From NCBI GenBank assembly GCA_021789715.1, contig JAJYJE010000054.1:1-6760 (forward strand): 6,760 nucleotides of DNA. Direction: 5' to 3'. A model generated the notes under the pieces. It made no database searches. It was given only the letters and a program-made list of their open reading frames with translations, and had not been told where the DNA came from. How positions within the stretch are numbered: position 1 is the stretch's first letter; every line of letters starts with the position of its first letter. Positions 5,118 to 6,760 of the stretch are shown in pieces. The translations under genes were made by a program, and so were the position numbers. This DNA comes from a bacterium. Its GTDB lineage: Bacteria; Patescibacteriota; Doudnabacteria; UBA920.

Positions 5118-6320
5118 ATGAAAAGCACCGGATCAAAATTAATTCTCGCTATCGAAACCAGCTGCGACGAAACCGCTGCCGCAGTTTTAAAAGTTAGCTG
5201 GGAGAAACAACCCAATAAGGTTTTACCCCTAACCGCTCGTCCGCTTTTTTCCACAAAATTGTCTCAGCCGGAACTAGCCAGCTCAGGCAAAGCCAGAACC
5301 ACAGCCTCTCGAAGCAAATCCGACGGTTTCGACTCTATGGATTCTGACTGGCCCCGCATTGAGACTCTATCCTCGGTCGTCAAATCCCAAATCAGCCTCC
5401 ATAGCAAATACGGCGGCGTGGTACCGGAAGTGGCGGCGCGCGCCCACGTAAAATATATCCGCCCCGTGGTGGAACAGGCCCTGCTCGCTTCCCACTTCCC
5501 GCTTTCCACTATCGATTACATTGCTGTCACCGCCGGTCCCGGTCTCCTGCCGTCGCTGATTATTGGCGTGGAATTCGCCAAAACGCTGGCCTTTGCCGCC
5601 AAAAAACCCATCCTGCCGGTTAACCACATGCTCGGACATCTATATTCGCCATTTTCCCAACTACAAACTACCAACTACCGACTACCCACTGTCTTCCCGC
5701 TGATTGCCCTGATTGTCAGCGGCGGACATACGATATTAGTGCTAATGGAAGACAGCAAGAACTATCGCGTACTGGGAGAAACGGTAGACGACGCGGCCGG
5801 CGAAGCGTTCGATAAAGTGGCAAAGCTTTTAGGCCTCCCCTACCCCGGCGGTCCTGAAGTCAGCAAACTAGCGGCCCAAGCGCAGCGGCCGGTCCGGTTC
5901 CCCCGGCCGATGATCAATTCCAAGGATTATAATTTTTCGTTTGCCGGATTAAAAACCGCGGTGTTGTATTATGTACAGTCACTAAAAACTAAGCGCTTGG
6001 AACTAAGCGCCAAAGCAAACATCTGCGCCGGCTTCCAGGAAGCCGCGGTGGACGTACTTGTCAACAAAACCCTGCGCGCGGCAAAGGAATTTGGAGCCAA
6101 ATCCATCAGCCTCTCCGGCGGGGTTTCGGCCAATAAGGCACTGCGGGAAAAGTTACAAGTGGCAAGTGGCAAGTTACAAGTAAAATTTTTTGTCCCACCG
6201 TTTAACCTCTGCACCGACAACGCGGAAATGATCGGCCTGGCCGCCGCGTTCCAGCTTGCCAACGCCGCCAAACCCAAGACTTTCCGCTCCATAAAACCGG
6301 ACCCGAACCTGTCGCTTTAA
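5118..6320 (+). CDS. tsaD: tRNA N6-adenosine threonylcarbamoyltransferase TsaD
   Basis: TsaD moves the threonylcarbamoyl group from threonylcarbamoyl-AMP to A37 of ANN-decoding tRNAs (t6A), working with TsaB and TsaE in the cytoplasm. The ASKHA-fold marks are all present: AIETSCDETAAAV (11-23), KYGGVVPEVAARAHV (97-111), VTAGPGLLPSLIIG (137-150), metal ligands H170 and H174 in VNHMLGHLYS, SGGHT (201-205), GETVDDAAGEAFDKVAKLLGL (220-240), NFSFAGLKT (272-280), SGGVSAN (333-339), and the third metal ligand D367 in CTDNAEMIGLA. It is 400 residues against about 335-350 for most bacterial TsaD. The excess is mainly one segment at about 26-79 between the first strands, plus smaller loops coded by 7-base repeats. 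The core motifs are intact, so it should be active. No tsaB or tsaE lies nearby. It probably has its own leaderless transcript. Confidence 0.96.
   Translation: MKSTGSKLILAIETSCDETAAAVLKVSWEKQPNKVLPLTARPLFSTKLSQPELASSGKARTTASRSKSDGFDSMDSDWPRIETLSSVVKSQISLHSKYGGVVPEVAARAHVKYIRPVVEQALLASHFPLSTIDYIAVTAGPGLLPSLIIGVEFAKTLAFAAKKPILPVNHMLGHLYSPFSQLQTTNYRLPTVFPLIALIVSGGHTILVLMEDSKNYRVLGETVDDAAGEAFDKVAKLLGLPYPGGPEVSKLAAQAQRPVRFPRPMINSKDYNFSFAGLKTAVLYYVQSLKTKRLELSAKANICAGFQEAAVDVLVNKTLRAAKEFGAKSISLSGGVSANKALREKLQVASGKLQVKFFVPPFNLCTDNAEMIGLAAAFQLANAAKPKTFRSIKPDPNLSL
5193..5354 (+). other. Inserted segment inside tsaD (about 54 codons)
   Basis: Most TsaD proteins pass from the ETSCDETAAAV strand to the SSQxxLHxxYGGVVPE segment in roughly 12-15 residues. 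Here residues 26-79 intervene: hydrophilic, rich in Ser, Lys, Pro and Thr, with no recognised domain. The boundaries are approximate because they are judged from memory of the family. Confidence 0.6.
5488..5515 (+). repeat. Degenerate 7-base tandem repeat in tsaD (tract 1)
   Basis: Successive 7-base units CTTCCCA, CTTCCCG, CTTTCCA and CTATCGA run without gaps. They encode the SHFPLSTID loop (125-133), just before the conserved VTAGPG strand. This tract is the most degenerate of the three. Confidence 0.5.
5659..5690 (+). repeat. 7-base tandem repeat in tsaD (tract 2)
   Basis: Units AACTACA, AACTACC, AACTACC and GACTACC follow each other, ending in a partial CACT. They encode QLQTTNYRLPT (181-191), a loop between the metal-binding histidines and the SGGHT motif, where TsaD proteins normally vary. 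Confidence 0.8.
6151..6185 (+). repeat. 7-base tandem repeat in tsaD (tract 3)
   Basis: Units AGTTACA, AGTGGCA, AGTGGCA, AGTTACA and a diverged AGTAAAA. They encode LQVASGKLQV (346-355), in the loop between SGGVSANKALRE and the strand before the third metal ligand. On the minus strand the units read ACT plus four bases, as in tract 2 on the plus strand. Confidence 0.8.
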
Positions 6321-6415
6321 CCGCGGCCAACAGATCGACCGGCAAGTATGGAACCTTTTCTCATTTTAAGAACTTTTTTCACCTGCCGTCTTATTATTCA
6401 GACCACTAAAAATTT
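6321..6415. other. Short intergenic gap between tsaD and the secreted protein gene
   Basis: The 95 bases contain T-rich patches (6354-6380) but no stem strong enough for a terminator call. TATTAT at 6392-6397 could be a -10 box but has no matching -35. No gene is seen. Confidence 0.4.
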
Positions 6416-6760
6416 ATGCCGAATTTTTTCCGGATAACTAAAAATAAAGTGGCGACCGCCCTTATTTTGGGCTGTTTTAGTCTGGCCGCTTTCGCGCTGC
6501 CCCGCCAGGCCGACAAGCTGCGGGCCGATGGCTGTTCGTATTACGCCTACACGGCCAGCGGTATGCCCATTTGCGCCGGCTCGCCGCAGCCTGGTGGTTC
6601 TATGGCCTACAATCACGGTATGCCGTACTATAATAATTCCGGCACGACCTATTACGATCCTTATTCCTACCAGCTGCCGGGTTCCGGCGGCGGACTGTCA
6701 AATGTGAGCACACCCTATAATCCAACCTATCCCAACACGGGCACCACCTATTACGATCCC
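6416..6760 (+). CDS. Secreted Tyr/Gly/Pro-rich protein of unknown function, 3' end outside window
   Basis: 115 codons are visible from ATG 6416; an in-frame TAA at 6407 makes this the first possible start. No Shine-Dalgarno or convincing promoter is seen. The N-terminus is a signal peptide: basic start (RITKNK), hydrophobic core (about 12-27), and a likely signal peptidase I site after AFA (25-27). The mature part has a cysteine pair (C40, C53), possibly a disulfide, in DGCSYYAYTASGMPICAG, then a low-complexity stretch rich in Tyr, Pro, Gly, Asn and Thr. GTTYYDP occurs twice (76-82 and 109-115), coded by nearly the same DNA, so a repeat array may continue beyond the edge. I do not recognise the family; a surface or cell-wall protein is plausible. 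The codon use looks like that of its neighbours. Confidence 0.75.
   Translation, partial: MPNFFRITKNKVATALILGCFSLAAFALPRQADKLRADGCSYYAYTASGMPICAGSPQPGGSMAYNHGMPYYNNSGTTYYDPYSYQLPGSGGGLSNVSTPYNPTYPNTGTTYYDP

Noticed and set aside
5659..6185. Short repeats in tsaD as a CRISPR-like array
   Set aside because: The units are 7 bases long, contiguous, without spacers, and lie inside an intact conserved coding sequence.
6443..6475. LILGC (residues 16-20) as a lipoprotein signal
   Set aside because: The hydrophobic core continues after the Cys and a better signal peptidase I site (AFA, 25-27) follows, so ordinary secretion fits better.
6398..6616. 72-codon open frame on the minus strand
   Set aside because: It is opposite the signal peptide and Tyr-rich part of the plus-strand gene and shows no domain or start signals.

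Overview
The window most resembles a mid-GC bacterium of the Patescibacteria/CPR (Parcubacteria-like) type. This is an inference from style, not proof. The signs are a TrmB-type regulator, an ECF sigma factor overlapping a DUF5667 membrane protein, a TsaD with extra loops, short intergenic gaps, and many small envelope or secreted proteins of unknown function. The code looks standard: TAA, TAG and TGA all end reading frames, and none of the assigned genes has an internal TGA.

Layout. Positions 1-1047 (minus) hold the N-terminal 349 codons of a sodium:solute symporter that runs off the left edge. A 264-base divergent gap (1048-1311) separates it from a TrmB-type regulator (1312-2094, plus). 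The gap carries two overlapping opposed promoters, a 10-bp inverted repeat placed to act on both, and a long leader with several hairpins. Next comes a small membrane-protein gene (2188-2665, plus) split by an apparent frameshift at a run of five G and closed by a strong terminator. Convergent to it is a COG1926-type phosphoribosyltransferase (2767-3435, minus). Divergent from that is a two-gene unit: an ECF sigma factor (3561-4112) and an overlapping DUF5667 membrane protein, the likely anti-sigma partner (4102-4959), followed by a terminator region. tsaD (5118-6320) follows with its own promoter lying so close to the ATG that the mRNA should be leaderless. The right edge holds the start of a secreted Tyr/Gly/Pro-rich protein (6416 onward).

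How the parts may work together. The regulator probably controls the symporter and itself through the shared inverted repeat. The sigma/DUF5667 pair looks like a self-contained envelope-signalling module, and a strong internal ribosome binding site in the second gene could give a form lacking the cytoplasmic part. tsaD is an unrelated housekeeping gene for tRNA t6A modification, unusual for an extra segment of roughly 54 residues and three tracts of 7-base tandem repeats inside its coding sequence.

I see no CRISPR array, tRNA, rRNA, transposase or phage gene. The best candidates for something undescribed are the divergent symporter/TrmB switch with its structured leader, and the 7-base repeat tracts in tsaD.
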